Both the position numbers and the translations under genes were made by a program. Of a stretch of 64,000 bases of DNA, positions 35,242 to 45,713 are shown in pieces. This DNA is from Pusillimonas sp. DMV24BSW_D. Lineage in GTDB: Bacteria; Pseudomonadota; Gammaproteobacteria; Burkholderiales; Burkholderiaceae_B. Below the pieces are notes generated by a model. The model had not been told where the DNA came from. It saw nothing but the letters and a program-made list of their open reading frames with translations, and did no database searches. The DNA lies in assembly GCF_011388195.1 (NCBI RefSeq), contig NZ_CP049990.1, forward strand, positions 1,178,001 through 1,242,000, written 5' to 3'. The stretch's first letter is position 1, and each line of letters opens with the position of its first letter.

Positions 35242-36271
35242 AAAGCGTTACGCCGATCCCGTCGCGTTTTGCATGGTACAGCGCCTTGTCGGCTTGGGCG
35301 ATGTTGTCGTCAAGTGATCGTTGAGGATGAAACCAGGCAAGGCCGACGCTGGCGCTCACCCGTAAGGTTTGTTCAGCATGGGGTAATGGGCTTTTGCTTA
35401 AAGCGTCACGCAACCGGTGCCCAATTTTGATGGCCTGTTCGCCTGAACCAGCTTCCAGCAAGGCAATGAATTCGTCTCCTCCCCAGCGGCAAAGGGCGTC
35501 TTCAGTTCTTAATACCTGCTTCATGATGCCTGCTGCATGGTTCAAAACGATATCGCCGACCTGATGACCATAGGTATCGTTGATTTGTTTGAAGTTATCA
35601 AGGTCGATTAGCATTAAAAGCATGCCACGCTCTTGTTTGTGTTTCAACAGTGACACATGGGCCAGCTTTTCCTCAAAAGCCCGGCGGTTCAGCAGCCCCG
35701 TTAAAGGGTCTTCATGGGCCAGGCGTTGCATTTCGCCGCGCGCGTGATTCAATTCGTTTAGAAGCTTGTTTTGTGCCTGGTGTATGCGTCGGTACTCCAG
35801 CAATAACATTGTTTGCCGTCGCAAAGCCTTCAATAACTCAATCTGTTCCTCCGTTAAAGTGCGCGGTTGGTAGTCGAGTACGCATAGGGTGCCCAAAGGG
35901 AAGCCGTTATGCGATTTGATGAGCGCACCGGCGTAAAAACGCAATGCTTTATTGTTGCCGCTGACCAGGGGATTCACGCGCGTGCGGGCATCGGTGCGCG
36001 TGTCTTCAATAATCATAATGTCTTCTTCAAACAAGGCATGCCGACAGATTGAAATATCCAATGGCGTTTCCCGAATACCCAAGCCACGTTCCGCTTTGAA
36101 CCACTGCCGATCGGCGTCGATGAAGTTAATGACGGCGATTGGTGCGTTGCAAATATAGGCGGCGCAATTGATTAAGTCGGTATAGGCCTGTTCGACTTGC
36201 GTATCGAGAATGTCGTAGTCTCGCAAGATCTCAAGTCGACGTTCCTCATTGAACGAGGCGGTTGGGGGCAT
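35231..36271 (-). CDS. GAF-domain diguanylate cyclase (cytosolic)
   Basis: A 346-residue protein with no membrane helices. The N-terminal GAF domain (about 25-150) contains the FIDADRQWFKAERGL and TRTDARTR segments of this family, then a short coiled stretch, then a GGDEF domain. The active motif GGDEF is near residue 265, with the I-site RTED five residues upstream. The ATG at 36271 (MPPTASF) is preferred to a TTG two codons upstream. It makes cyclic-di-GMP in response to a signal bound by the GAF domain, which is not identified. The second such cyclase in the window is 29640-30791. Confidence 0.9.
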   Translation of the reverse strand: MPPTASFNEERRLEILRDYDILDTQVEQAYTDLINCAAYICNAPIAVINFIDADRQWFKAERGLGIRETPLDISICRHALFEEDIMIIEDTRTDARTRVNPLVSGNNKALRFYAGALIKSHNGFPLGTLCVLDYQPRTLTEEQIELLKALRRQTMLLLEYRRIHQAQNKLLNELNHARGEMQRLAHEDPLTGLLNRRAFEEKLAHVSLLKHKQERGMLLMLIDLDNFKQINDTYGHQVGDIVLNHAAGIMKQVLRTEDALCRWGGDEFIALLEAGSGEQAIKIGHRLRDALSKSPLPHAEQTLRVSASVGLAWFHPQRSLDDNIAQADKALYHAKRDGIGVTLFSA

Positions 36272-36400
36272 AAACAAGGCCTGTGCTGGAAGAACAAACG
36301 GTCTGTCGGCGTGGCAACGGGCTGCCGGTAGTCGCTACACTGATAAGACTTTTATTTTAATCAATGGTTCAATTGTACATTTTTGTAACAGGGGTTAGGC

Positions 36401-36736
36401 ATGGGTGGCTGGGGCTATGTGTATCTAGGGATCGCTATTGTGGCGGAGGTGGTTGGGACAAGTGCGCTGAAAGCATCAGACCAATTTACGCGGTTATGGC
36501 CCAGCGTGTTGACTGTGCTGGGCTATGGCATTGCTTTTTACTTTTTATCGCTAACCCTGAAAACGATTCCCACGGGCATTGCCTACGCGATCTGGTCGGG
36601 CATTGGCATTGTGCTGATTTCTTTGGTGGGATGGTGGTACTTTCGCCAGACGCTGGATTGGCCGGCCATTCTGGGCATGGGGTTGATTGTGGCCGGCGTC
36701 ATTGTCATTAATGTGTTCTCAAAAGCGGTGGCGTAA
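36401..36736 (+). CDS. Small multidrug resistance efflux protein, EmrE/QacE-like
   Basis: A 111-residue four-helix SMR transporter that exports cationic compounds in exchange for protons as a dimer. The essential Glu is E16 in AIVAEVVGTSALK, equivalent to E14 of EmrE. The GIAYAIWSGIGIVLIS segment near residue 60 is the SMR signature. The single gene suggests a homodimer. It is convergent with the OsmC gene, 7 bases apart. The EmrE-like sequence argues against the guanidinium-exporter (SugE/Gdx) subgroup. Confidence 0.92.
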   Translation: MGGWGYVYLGIAIVAEVVGTSALKASDQFTRLWPSVLTVLGYGIAFYFLSLTLKTIPTGIAYAIWSGIGIVLISLVGWWYFRQTLDWPAILGMGLIVAGVIVINVFSKAVA

Positions 36737-36743
36737 GTTCCAG

Positions 36744-37190
36744 TTATTTAAGCTTCTTGCCGTTGGCGTCTGTAATGCTGATATCAATCGGGATGCCTTG
36801 CCCAACGCTTTGCGTGACGGTGCAGAACGCTTCAAACTGGGTTAGTACACGTTCAAGATGGCTTAAGTCTTCGGCCGCTGCACCAAGTTGAATGGCGGCA
36901 TGCATATGGGTGATACGCAATCGTCCTTGTTCGTTGCGCCCAATGGTAGCCGTTACGTCGCACTCAATGGGTTCGGGGTTCCCGTTGTATTTCTTAATGG
37001 CAAAAAACAGGGAGTCGCTCAGGCAATTGCCGACAGCTGCGGCAAGAAACTGCGCCGGAGAGGGGCCTTTCCCTTCGCCGATGGGGGGCGGCTCGTCGCC
37101 CAGAATGGTGGGCAGGTTGTGGCCGAAGCTGATTTCGAATTGGAAATCTTTCTTTTGCTTGAGTTGAACGGTGACGGATTCGTTGGACAT
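36744..37190 (-). CDS. OsmC/Ohr-family peroxidase-like protein
   Basis: A 148-residue OsmC-family protein. The two reactive cysteines are in AAVGNCLSDS near residue 54 and EAFCTVTQS near residue 124. Such proteins reduce organic hydroperoxides in the cytoplasm, but the YhfA-like branch has weaker known activity. Nothing around it shows a regulator. It is divergent from ilvD. Confidence 0.88.
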   Translation of the reverse strand: MSNESVTVQLKQKKDFQFEISFGHNLPTILGDEPPPIGEGKGPSPAQFLAAAVGNCLSDSLFFAIKKYNGNPEPIECDVTATIGRNEQGRLRITHMHAAIQLGAAAEDLSHLERVLTQFEAFCTVTQSVGQGIPIDISITDANGKKLK

Positions 37191-37350
37191 GTTGAGGTTC
37201 CTTAATTTTTTCGTTATTAATGATAACCCTCAAGGGCTTTTTTTTGCCAGATCTGTGTTTGGTTTGCAGAACATTGAGTTTGTCAACGGGGACCAAGAAG
37301 ACTTGGTATCATTAAGGCGTTGATTCATCATATATTTTCAGAGACTAATC

Positions 37351-39234
37351 ATGCCGCAATATCGTTCCAAAACCTCTACTCATGGTCGTAACATGGCCGG
37401 TGCCCGTGCGCTTTGGCGTGCCACCGGCATGAAAGATGGTGACTTCGAAAAGCCCATAATTGCGGTAGTGAACTCTTTCACCCAGTTTGTGCCCGGTCAT
37501 GTACATTTGAAAGACATGGGGCAGCTTGTCGCGCGTCAAATCGAGGCGGCGGGTGGGGTGGCCAAAGAGTTCAACACAATTGCCGTCGACGACGGAATTG
37601 CGATGGGCCACGGTGGCATGCTCTATTCGCTGCCATCGCGTGAACTTATTGCCGATTCGGTTGAGTACATGGTGAATGCGCATTGTGCCGATGCGATGGT
37701 GTGCATTTCAAATTGCGACAAAATCACCCCAGGCATGCTCATGGCTGCCATGCGCTTGAATATCCCCGTAGTCTTTGTGTCGGGCGGTCCCATGGAGGCC
37801 GGCAAGGTTATTGATACGAGCAGCAAGAAAATTCTCATGAAGCTCGATTTGGTCGATGCGATGGTGAAAGCGGCCGACGATAGCGTGTCCGACGAAGACC
37901 TGGGTGAGATCGAGCGCAGCGCTTGCCCGACATGTGGCTCATGCTCCGGTATGTTTACCGCCAATTCCATGAACTGCCTCACGGAAGCACTGGGTTTGTC
38001 TTTACCGGGTAACGGCACCATTGTGGCCACCCATGCTCGTCGTCGATCGTTGTTTGAAAATGCGGGCAAACTGGTTGTTGAGTTGTGCAAACGCTATTAC
38101 GAGCAGGATGACGACGCTGTTTTGCCGCGTAATATTGCAACGTTCGAGGCTTTTGAAAACGCCATGACACTTGATGTGGCAATGGGCGGCTCAACCAATA
38201 CCGTATTGCACCTGCTGGCAGCCGCCCAGGAAGCCGGGGTTGATTTCACTATGTCGGATATTGATCGCATTTCACGCCATGTGCCGTGTTTGTGCAAAGT
38301 GGCACCGGCAACCGAGAAATATCATATTGAAGATGTTCATCGTGCCGGCGGGATTTTGGGTATTTTGGCCGAGTTGGCACGTGCCGACTTGCTGAACCTG
38401 GATGTAAACAACGTACATAGTGGCACGTTACGCCATGCCATTGCGCAGTTCGATGTGATGTCTGTTTCGGCGCGTAACGAGGTGGGTGACTTCTTCCGTG
38501 CTTCACCGGGCGGCATCCCCACGCAAACTGCATTCAGTCAAGATCGATACTACGATGAGCTGGATCTGGATCGCGAAGGCGGCTGTATTCGCGACAAGGC
38601 GCATGCGTATTCGCAAGACGGTGGTTTGGCTGTTTTGTATGGGAATCTGGCACCCAATGGTTGTATTGTGAAGACCGCCGGTGTAGATGAAAGCATTCTG
38701 GTGTTTACCGGCACAGCCCGTGTTTATGAAAGTCAGGATGATGCAGTTGACGGCATTCTGGGTGGCCAGGTGAAAGCCGGTGAGGTTGTCATTATTCGTT
38801 ACGAAGGGCCGCGCGGCGGCCCCGGTATGCAGGAAATGTTGTACCCCACGTCTTACCTGAAGTCCAAAGGCCTGGGTGCTTCTTCTGCGCTGCTTACCGA
38901 CGGGCGCTTCTCAGGTGGGTCTTCGGGGTTGGTTATTGGGCACGCGTCGCCTGAAGCGGCAGAGGGCGGCAATATTGCCTTGGTGCAAGACGGCGACACA
39001 ATTGAAATTGATATCCCCAAGCGCCGTATTCACCTGGCCATTTCGGTGGAAGAGCTTGCGGCCCGCAGGGCTGAAATGGAATCCCGTGGTGACAAGGCCT
39101 GGAAGCCGGTCAATCGGCAAAGGGTGGTTTCACAGGCTTTGCAAGCTTATGCTGCATTAGCCACGTCGGCCGACCGGGGTGCAGTGCGTGATATCAATCA
39201 GGTTGTGTCGCGTACGCGAGCACATTCAAGCTAA
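37351..39234 (+). CDS. ilvD: Dihydroxy-acid dehydratase
   Basis: A 627-residue IlvD, which dehydrates 2,3-dihydroxy-3-methyl acids to 2-oxo acids in valine, leucine and isoleucine synthesis, using a [2Fe-2S] or [4Fe-4S] cluster. It has the cluster cysteine regions [12 protein letters not shown] near residue 118 and [18 protein letters not shown] near residue 192, and the C-terminal [21 protein letters not shown] near residue 515. Length is that of the E. coli type. It is monocistronic between a 160-base leader and a strong terminator. A possible extended -10 (TGgTATCAT, 37304-37312) precedes it. Confidence 0.97.
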   Translation: MPQYRSKTSTHGRNMAGARALWRATGMKDGDFEKPIIAVVNSFTQFVPGHVHLKDMGQLVARQIEAAGGVAKEFNTIAVDDGIAMGHGGMLYSLPSRELIADSVEYMVNAHCADAMVCISNCDKITPGMLMAAMRLNIPVVFVSGGPMEAGKVIDTSSKKILMKLDLVDAMVKAADDSVSDEDLGEIERSACPTCGSCSGMFTANSMNCLTEALGLSLPGNGTIVATHARRRSLFENAGKLVVELCKRYYEQDDDAVLPRNIATFEAFENAMTLDVAMGGSTNTVLHLLAAAQEAGVDFTMSDIDRISRHVPCLCKVAPATEKYHIEDVHRAGGILGILAELARADLLNLDVNNVHSGTLRHAIAQFDVMSVSARNEVGDFFRASPGGIPTQTAFSQDRYYDELDLDREGGCIRDKAHAYSQDGGLAVLYGNLAPNGCIVKTAGVDESILVFTGTARVYESQDDAVDGILGGQVKAGEVVIIRYEGPRGGPGMQEMLYPTSYLKSKGLGASSALLTDGRFSGGSSGLVIGHASPEAAEGGNIALVQDGDTIEIDIPKRRIHLAISVEELAARRAEMESRGDKAWKPVNRQRVVSQALQAYAALATSADRGAVRDINQVVSRTRAHSS

Positions 39235-39283
39235 GCAATTCATTCACACTTTCATCCAGGCTGCCCTGTCAGCCTGATGTTAT

Positions 39284-39319
39284 AAAAGGCATCCGGTTTT
39301 TATTTCCCGGATGCCTTTT
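39284..39319. terminator. Bidirectional Rho-independent terminator
   Basis: A perfect 13-bp stem: AAAAGGCATCCGG (39284-39296) pairs with CCGGATGCCTTTT (39307-39319) around a 10-base loop. A-tract and T-tract flank the stem, so it can end transcription of ilvD and of the convergent xre gene. Its right arm lies inside the last codons of that gene. Confidence 0.88.
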
Positions 39320-39686
39320 GATTTAGCATTGTTAACGCCATGGCTTCGACCAAGTCTCGCTTTTCAGCGGGTAGCGAAAAATAATCCACCGGAAGAATTT
39401 GCTGGAACGGCCATGTGTAGTGCAATGTGGGTTCACCAACTTTCTTCGTTCCTGAATCCGCCGGTATTTTGATCTCAATTTCCATTGGCGGTGTGCCGTT
39501 CAGCAGCCAAATGGGATTCACATTCAAGGCCAAGGCCAGTTGAAGAATATCTCTTGGATGGTATCGCAGTTGGTTTTCGAAATTTGAGATTGCCCCTTGT
39601 GACACGTTCGCGCGTTTTGCCAGCTCTTTTTGAGTTAGCTTTCTTAAGGTTCGCGCATACCGGAGGCGTTCTGCTAGCGTATTCAC
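39300..39686 (-). CDS. XRE-family helix-turn-helix regulator
   Basis: A 128-residue DNA-binding protein. The Cro/CI-type HTH is at residues about 6-60: LTQKELAKRANVSQGAISNFENQ. The remaining ~65 residues have no domain I recognise. It is divergent from an orphan winged-helix regulator (125-base gap), a pair that may form one switch. Its final codons overlap the ilvD terminator stem. The target is unknown. Confidence 0.85.
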   Translation of the reverse strand: MNTLAERLRYARTLRKLTQKELAKRANVSQGAISNFENQLRYHPRDILQLALALNVNPIWLLNGTPPMEIEIKIPADSGTKKVGEPTLHYTWPFQQILPVDYFSLPAEKRDLVEAMALTMLNQKASGK

Positions 39687-39811
39687 AAACGTGATTGAAT
39701 AGCGTTATTCAAACACGTTGGTAATAAATAGCATCACATATGTGATAATCATATTGTTCAGTGTTATAAAAATTATTAACCTGTACGTTCAATAATCTAG
39801 AAGCAGGGGAA

Positions 39812-40600
39812 ATGGTGCGGGCTAAGCAGTTGAAGTTGATCTGGTTTGATCCATTGCTGAGTGACGATGAGAGTGAGAGTTCGCAGTCTCTGGTGCAGGC
39901 AGCGCGCTACCATTTGGAAAAGTATGGTCTAGCGTTCGCTCATTGCGCCGATATGGATTCGGTGTATCAAGAAGCTATGGTGTCGATTGCCGCGTCGAAA
40001 ATGCAAGATGTGCGTGCCTTGGTGTTACTGAACGCAGACTTTGCTCAAAATTGTGCGGTGGCGCATTATTTAAGGGCGGTTGCGCCGGGGGTGTGCATTG
40101 TTGCGCGTATACCCGATTACACAGAGCAAACACTTATGCATGCGCTGCAATCGGGGGTCGATGCGTATTTCAGCGGCACGGTATCACCTTATTTTCTCTC
40201 TACTTTGCTATTTAGCCGAATGCGCGCAGCGGGTTTGGCACTGCCGTCGTTAACGCAGGCTGAAGCCAGACCAATGCCCGATTATGGTTGGTGTTTCGCG
40301 GAGCAGGCATGGGCAATAGTGAGCCCTGACGGCAAGCGGGTTCGGTTAACGTCCGGCGAACGAGAGTTTATAATGACGATCGTTCAACAGCCCGACATGT
40401 GTGCCTCGCACGACGTTCTTATTAGTCATTTATGGCCTGATACCGAAAATGCAAAGGAAGGCGGGCGCGAGCGGATGAACGTGATGATGAGTCGTTTGCG
40501 TCAGAAATTCAAGAGCAAAGGGCTAGAATTGCCCATCCGCACACTTCACGGCAATGGTTATATGTTTTACGGGCCATTTCTGGAGCAACGCTATAGCTAA
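39812..40600 (+). CDS. Orphan winged-helix regulator with degenerate receiver-like N-terminus
   Basis: A 262-residue protein. The C-terminus (about 165-258) is an OmpR/PhoB-type winged helix: VRLTSGEREFIMTIV near residue 178 and RMNVMMSRLRQKFK and RTLHGNGYMF near the end. The first ~150 residues are receiver-like, but I see no clear acidic cluster at the N-terminus and the phosphoacceptor-strand position reads LVLLNADFAQN, so phosphorylation is doubtful. No sensor kinase is adjacent. An AGGGGA Shine-Dalgarno precedes the ATG. Confidence 0.75.
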   Translation: MVRAKQLKLIWFDPLLSDDESESSQSLVQAARYHLEKYGLAFAHCADMDSVYQEAMVSIAASKMQDVRALVLLNADFAQNCAVAHYLRAVAPGVCIVARIPDYTEQTLMHALQSGVDAYFSGTVSPYFLSTLLFSRMRAAGLALPSLTQAEARPMPDYGWCFAEQAWAIVSPDGKRVRLTSGEREFIMTIVQQPDMCASHDVLISHLWPDTENAKEGGRERMNVMMSRLRQKFKSKGLELPIRTLHGNGYMFYGPFLEQRYS

Positions 40601-40607
40601 GCGCCTG

Positions 40608-41753
40608 TTAGGGCTGCGCAGGACGACGCAGAAAAACCATGTTGTCCCGGTGCATCAGCTCTTCGTCCGACATGACACCCAGGATTTCCGCTATTCGGTT
40701 ACTGGGCTGACGCATAATGCGGCGGGTGTCGGCTGCAGAATAATTAATTAACCCGCGCCCGCACTCCAGCCCTTTTGGGTCGACGCAGGCAACCACATCG
40801 CCACGTTCAAATTCCCCTTCAACGGCAACGACGCCGATAGGCAGCAGGCTTTTGCGGCCGGTGGTTAAGGCTTTCACGGCACCTTCATCGAGTGTAACCC
40901 TGCCACGCAAGCGTAAATGGTTGGCTATCCAGCGTTGACGCGCCGATCGAATGGGAAGCTGTGCGCGCAGCTCTGTGCCAATGCGTTCCCCATTCGACAA
41001 GCGGATCAAAACATCGGGTTCCCGCCCGGAAGCAATCACAGTGTGAGCACCACTATTGGCAGCCCGGCGCGCGGCCAATACTTTGGTTAACATTCCGCCT
41101 GTCCCAATGCCACTGCCCGCGCCTCCTGCCATTGCCTCGAGTTCCGGGTCTCCGGCTTGTGCTTGAGCAATGAGTTTCGCTTCCGGATGCTTGCGCGGGT
41201 CGGCATCGTAGAGCCCCGGTTGATCTGTGAGAATGACCAGGGCATTTGCTTCAATTAGGTTGGTAACCAATGCCCCAAGTGTGTCGTTATCACCCAAACG
41301 GATTTCATCTGTGACGACGGTGTCGTTTTCGTTAACAATTGGAACGACGCCCAGCGACAGCAAGGTGTAGATGGTTGTGCGTGCGTTCAGGTAGCGTTCC
41401 CGGTCGGCCAGATCTTCATGCGTTAACAGGATTTGGGCTGTGCGAATGGCATGACGTCCGAACGCAACTTCGTAGGCTTGAACAAGCCCCATTTGCCCTA
41501 CTGCCGCAGCGGCCTGGAGCTCATGCATTGTGTGTGGCCGGGTTTTCCATCCTAGTCGTGCCATGCCTTCGGCCACCGCCCCACTGGAAACCAGAACGAC
41601 TTCCCGGCCTTGGGCGTGAAGTGCCGCAATTTGTGAGGCCCATTCGCCAACGGCTTGCAGATCGATGCCTTGACCTTCATTGGTAACCAGAGAGGAACCG
41701 ACTTTTGCAACAACGCGCTTGGCTTGGGCGACAACGGATGTAAGGGTCGACAT
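40608..41753 (-). CDS. proB: Glutamate 5-kinase
   Basis: A 381-residue ProB that phosphorylates glutamate in the first step of proline synthesis. It has the amino-acid-kinase domain ([16 protein letters not shown] near residue 14, and [23 protein letters not shown] near 140) and a C-terminal PUA domain from about residue 280. It follows obgE on the same strand 29 bases downstream, the usual betaproteobacterial order rplU-rpmA-obgE-proB. Feedback inhibition by proline is expected from the family. Confidence 0.97.
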   Translation of the reverse strand: MSTLTSVVAQAKRVVAKVGSSLVTNEGQGIDLQAVGEWASQIAALHAQGREVVLVSSGAVAEGMARLGWKTRPHTMHELQAAAAVGQMGLVQAYEVAFGRHAIRTAQILLTHEDLADRERYLNARTTIYTLLSLGVVPIVNENDTVVTDEIRLGDNDTLGALVTNLIEANALVILTDQPGLYDADPRKHPEAKLIAQAQAGDPELEAMAGGAGSGIGTGGMLTKVLAARRAANSGAHTVIASGREPDVLIRLSNGERIGTELRAQLPIRSARQRWIANHLRLRGRVTLDEGAVKALTTGRKSLLPIGVVAVEGEFERGDVVACVDPKGLECGRGLINYSAADTRRIMRQPSNRIAEILGVMSDEELMHRDNMVFLRRPAQP

Positions 41754-41782
41754 GGACGCAGTGAATAAACTATGAGTAAGAT

Positions 41783-42919
<1,137 letters not shown>

Positions 42920-42932
42920 TCAAGAGGTATTC

Positions 42933-42966
42933 TAAAACAAAAAGCCCTACCGTCTGGTAGGGCTTT
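42933..42966 (-). terminator. Rho-independent terminator between rpmA and obgE
   Basis: An 11-bp perfect stem: AAAGCCCTACC (42941-42951) and GGTAGGGCTTT (42956-42966) around a 4-base loop. On the minus strand it is followed by TTGTTTT. It should reduce obgE-proB expression relative to the ribosomal genes. Confidence 0.85.
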
Positions 42967-42985
42967 GCGTTCGGTTCAATGCAGA

Positions 42986-43246
42986 TTAGTCTGCAGCGAC
43001 AACCGAGACGGTGCGCTTGTTCAATGCGCCTTTGATGGCGAATTTAACTTTGCCGTCGACCAGCGAGAACAGCGTGTGGTCTTTGCCCATACCGACATTG
43101 GTGCCGGGGTGGAATTTTGTGCCGCGCTGACGAATGATGATGGAACCGGCATTGATGGCTTGACCGCCATATACCTTCACACCCAGTCGTTTCGATTCTG
43201 AATCGCGACCGTTCCGCGTTGAGCCGCCGCCTTTCTTTTGTGCCAT
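42986..43246 (-). CDS. rpmA: 50S ribosomal protein L27
   Basis: An 86-residue L27. It begins [20 protein letters not shown], matching the family N-terminus that reaches the peptidyl-transferase centre, and contains [15 protein letters not shown]. The second gene of the rplU operon, 29 bases after rplU. Confidence 0.98.
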   Translation of the reverse strand: MAQKKGGGSTRNGRDSESKRLGVKVYGGQAINAGSIIIRQRGTKFHPGTNVGMGKDHTLFSLVDGKVKFAIKGALNKRTVSVVAAD

Positions 43247-43275
43247 GTTTAGCTCCTGTTAACCTGGTTCAAGCA

Positions 43276-43587
43276 TTAAGCCGTAACGGCTTCGATGCGA
43301 ATCTCGGTGTAGTTTTGACGATGGCCCTGACGCTTCTGATAGTGCTTGCGACGACGCATTTTGAAGATCTTGACCTTGTCGTGCCGGCCTTGTGCAAGAA
43401 CTGTTGCCTTTACCACGGCGCCGTCAACCAAAGGCGTACCAATTTTCAATTGATCACCTTCGCCAACCGACAAAACCTGGTCTAGCGTAATTTCTTGCCC
43501 TATGTCTGCCGGTATCTGTTCTACCTTAAGTTTTTGGCCGGCTGCAACACGATACTGTTTGCCGCCGGTTTTTATGACCGCGTACAT
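43276..43587 (-). CDS. rplU: 50S ribosomal protein L21
   Basis: A 103-residue L21. It begins [18 protein letters not shown] and ends with the basic [16 protein letters not shown] stretch that binds 23S rRNA. It is the first gene of the rplU-rpmA(-obgE-proB) unit, with a consensus promoter upstream. Confidence 0.98.
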   Translation of the reverse strand: MYAVIKTGGKQYRVAAGQKLKVEQIPADIGQEITLDQVLSVGEGDQLKIGTPLVDGAVVKATVLAQGRHDKVKIFKMRRRKHYQKRQGHRQNYTEIRIEAVTA

Positions 43588-43637
43588 GTGGGTAACCCTT
43601 TTAAATTACATTACTGGCAAAATGCCAAGCTCAAGAT

Positions 43638-43665
43638 AATATACTGAAAACGTTCTATAAGTCAA
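43638..43665 (-). promoter_or_regulatory. Sigma-70 promoter for rplU-rpmA
   Basis: On the minus strand, TTGACT (43660-43665) and TATATT (43638-43643) are spaced by 16 bases and lie 51 bases before the rplU start, a good match to a strong vegetative promoter. Confidence 0.75.
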
Positions 43666-43673
43666 GCACTTAA

Positions 43674-44900
43674 TCACGACCGGTAGTCGGCGTTGATGCT
43701 CACGTATTCATGTGAGAAATCGCTTGTGTAGACGGTTTCGGTGGTATTGCCCCGGCCTAGTGCAATGCGAACCAGGATTTCCGCCTCTTTCATGACGCGT
43801 TGACCCGCCTCTTCTACATAATCCGGGTTGCGTCCGCCTTGGCTGGCCACCAGAACGTCGCCCAACCATAAATTAACCTTGCCGACGTCCAGATCGTTGA
43901 TGCCTGCGTAACCAACGGCTGCCAAAATACGACCAAGATTGGGGTCGCTGGCGTAGAACGCCGTTTTAACCAGCGGAGAGTGGGCAACGGCATAAGCCAC
44001 TTTCAGCGCTTCTTCCTGGCTTGCGGCCTGTTCAACCCGGATGGTGATGAATTTGGTTGCCCCCTCGGCGTCACGAACAATTTTCTGCGCCAGCTCCAGG
44101 GCGGCGTCGGATAAAGCCCGATACAGTTCGCTGTACAAAGGATGGTGCGTGGAGTCGATATGCAGGCCGCTTTGGCCGGTTGCCATAATAATGAAGGAGT
44201 CGTTTGTGGAAGTGTCGCCGTCAACCGTGATGCGATTGAATGAGCGATTGGCAATTTCCCGTGTCATATCGGCCAGCAGGCCAGGCGGAATACCTGCGTC
44301 GGTGGCCAGGTAGCCGAGCATGGTTGCCATGTTCGGGCGGATCATACCCGCGCCTTTGCTAATGCCGGTCAGGGTAACGGGTTGGCCGCCCAGTTCAATT
44401 TTCTTCGATACGATTTTAGGTTGCGTATCGGTGGTCATAATGCTGTGGGCAGCGTTGAACCAGTTGTCGGCTGTCAGGTTCTGCATAGCGGCGGGAAGCG
44501 CTTTGATCAGCCGGTCGACCGGCAAAGGCTCCAGAATCACGCCGGTGGAAAAGGGCAGAATTTGGTTTGGAGAAACATGAAGCAATTTTGCTACTGCTTC
44601 ACAGGTTTCGTGGGTGGCTTTCAACCCGCTTGGTCCGGTTCCTGCGTTGGCGTTACCCGTGTTGATAACCAAAGCGCGAATGTCGCTGTTTTGTGCCAAA
44701 TGTTGTTCACACACTTGTACCGGCGCAGCACGAAAGCGGTTTTGCGTGAACACGCCGGCAACGGAAGTACCGGGCGCAAGTTGAAAAACAGTAAGGTCTT
44801 TGCGACCCTGTTTGCGAATGCCGGCTTCAGTAATGCCGATTTCAACCCCCGCAACAGGAAGAATGGTTTCAGGCGCAGGAATATGCAGGTTTACAGCCAT
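43674..44900 (-). CDS. argJ: Bifunctional ornithine acetyltransferase/N-acetylglutamate synthase
   Basis: A 408-residue ArgJ that recycles acetyl groups in arginine synthesis. The autoproteolytic cleavage site is in [16 protein letters not shown]: cleavage before the Thr splits the protein into alpha and beta chains. The start [10 protein letters not shown] at 44900 is chosen because the family begins there; an upstream in-frame ATG at 44936 has no homology. Members may be bifunctional or only do the transfer step; this is not decided by sequence. Confidence 0.96.
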   Translation of the reverse strand: MAVNLHIPAPETILPVAGVEIGITEAGIRKQGRKDLTVFQLAPGTSVAGVFTQNRFRAAPVQVCEQHLAQNSDIRALVINTGNANAGTGPSGLKATHETCEAVAKLLHVSPNQILPFSTGVILEPLPVDRLIKALPAAMQNLTADNWFNAAHSIMTTDTQPKIVSKKIELGGQPVTLTGISKGAGMIRPNMATMLGYLATDAGIPPGLLADMTREIANRSFNRITVDGDTSTNDSFIIMATGQSGLHIDSTHHPLYSELYRALSDAALELAQKIVRDAEGATKFITIRVEQAASQEEALKVAYAVAHSPLVKTAFYASDPNLGRILAAVGYAGINDLDVGKVNLWLGDVLVASQGGRNPDYVEEAGQRVMKEAEILVRIALGRGNTTETVYTSDFSHEYVSINADYRS

Positions 44901-44983
44901 ATGGGGTCTCGCAAAAAGTAGGTGGCCAAGATGCAAAACGCCATTTTATCGTAGCTTGGGTATGTCACCGGACACGTTTCAGC

Positions 44984-45499
44984 TTATTTTTCATTGCTTT
45001 GCAGGCGGGTCTGGGCCAGCAGCTTAAGTTCGCCAAGTGCTTCGAACAGTGCCTGTCGACTGTGTTCTGAAAGACTTCCGAACAGGCCCCGGATCCATTG
45101 CTCGTGCGCATCGGCCATGCGTTTGAAGCTGCGCTTGCCTTTTGGTGTAAGCCGGATAATGGAGCTGCGGCGGTCGGAGGCGACCTTAATGCGTTCAACC
45201 AACCCTTCTTTTTCGAGTTGATCGGTAATGCCGGTGATGTTGCCGTTGGTGACCATCATGTGGCGCGATAACTCGCTCATTTTCATGCCTTCCGGAACAC
45301 GCAACAGCTGCGCCATCAGGTCGAAGCGGGGTAGCGTCGTTTCAAAATCGGTGCGTAATCGGCTGCGAATGTCGCCTTCAATAAGATTGCAACAGGTTAG
45401 CAAACGAAGCCAGAGACGCAGATCATCGTGATCGTTCGGGCCCGCGCGACTTTCCAGGTCGGGTGTGGCGTCGTCGGATGAGTGGGTTAGGATGGTCAT
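44984..45499 (-). CDS. MarR-family transcriptional regulator of the 2-aminobenzoate operon
   Basis: A 171-residue MarR protein. The winged helix (about 55-130) has MKMSELSRHMMVTNGNITGITDQLEKEGLVER with the basic wing RRSSIIRLTPKGK. The start at 45499 (MTILTHSSDD) is chosen; in-frame sequence further upstream crosses the operator region and has no domain. It is divergent from the 2-aminobenzoyl-CoA operon, so it is probably that operon's repressor, released by an aryl-CoA or by 2-aminobenzoate. Two matching 18-bp sites lie in the shared intergenic region. Confidence 0.9.
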   Translation of the reverse strand: MTILTHSSDDATPDLESRAGPNDHDDLRLWLRLLTCCNLIEGDIRSRLRTDFETTLPRFDLMAQLLRVPEGMKMSELSRHMMVTNGNITGITDQLEKEGLVERIKVASDRRSSIIRLTPKGKRSFKRMADAHEQWIRGLFGSLSEHSRQALFEALGELKLLAQTRLQSNEK

Positions 45500-45568
45500 G
45501 TCGTTAACGCAGTTTCCAGGCCGTAAATTTAAATAAGTTAGGTCAACCCTTGGGCTTGCAACAAGAAC

Positions 45569-45586
45569 ATAGTTTAATCTTAAAGT
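45569..45586. promoter_or_regulatory. MarR operator-like repeat 1
   Basis: ATAGTTTAATCTTAAAGT, an imperfect palindrome. It differs from repeat 2 at only two positions and lies 70 bases upstream of the marR start. The matching copies beside a divergent MarR gene argue for an operator. Confidence 0.65.
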
Positions 45587-45594
45587 TTCATTTT

Positions 45595-45613
45595 GGGGCA
45601 TTTTCTTTGCCCC
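45595..45613. repeat. Inverted repeat between the two operator-like sites
   Basis: GGGGCA (45595-45600) and TGCCCC (45608-45613) with a 7-base spacer. It lacks a T-tail, so a terminator role is unlikely. Its function is unknown. Confidence 0.4.
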
Positions 45614-45643
45614 GCTTAAGTCGTTGACGCATTTAAAAAAATC

Positions 45644-45685
45644 TTGCATCTGCTTTTTTTTATGTATATAGTTTAAGCCTAAAGT
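45644..45685 (+). promoter_or_regulatory. Promoter and MarR operator-like repeat 2
   Basis: TTGCAT (45644-45649) and TATAGT (45667-45672) are spaced by 17 bases. Repeat 2, ATAGTTTAAGCCTAAAGT (45668-45685), overlaps the -10. The centres of repeats 1 and 2 are 99 bases apart. The ACMR start lies 28 bases further, behind a CGGAGAA Shine-Dalgarno. Confidence 0.6.
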
Positions 45686-45713
45686 AAATATTCAGCCTTT
45701 TCGGAGAACGCTC

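Noticed and set aside
37220-37250. CCCTCAAGGG then a T-run, as a terminator
   Set aside because: The stem is too short and the loop too small; the region lies between divergent genes where no terminator is needed.
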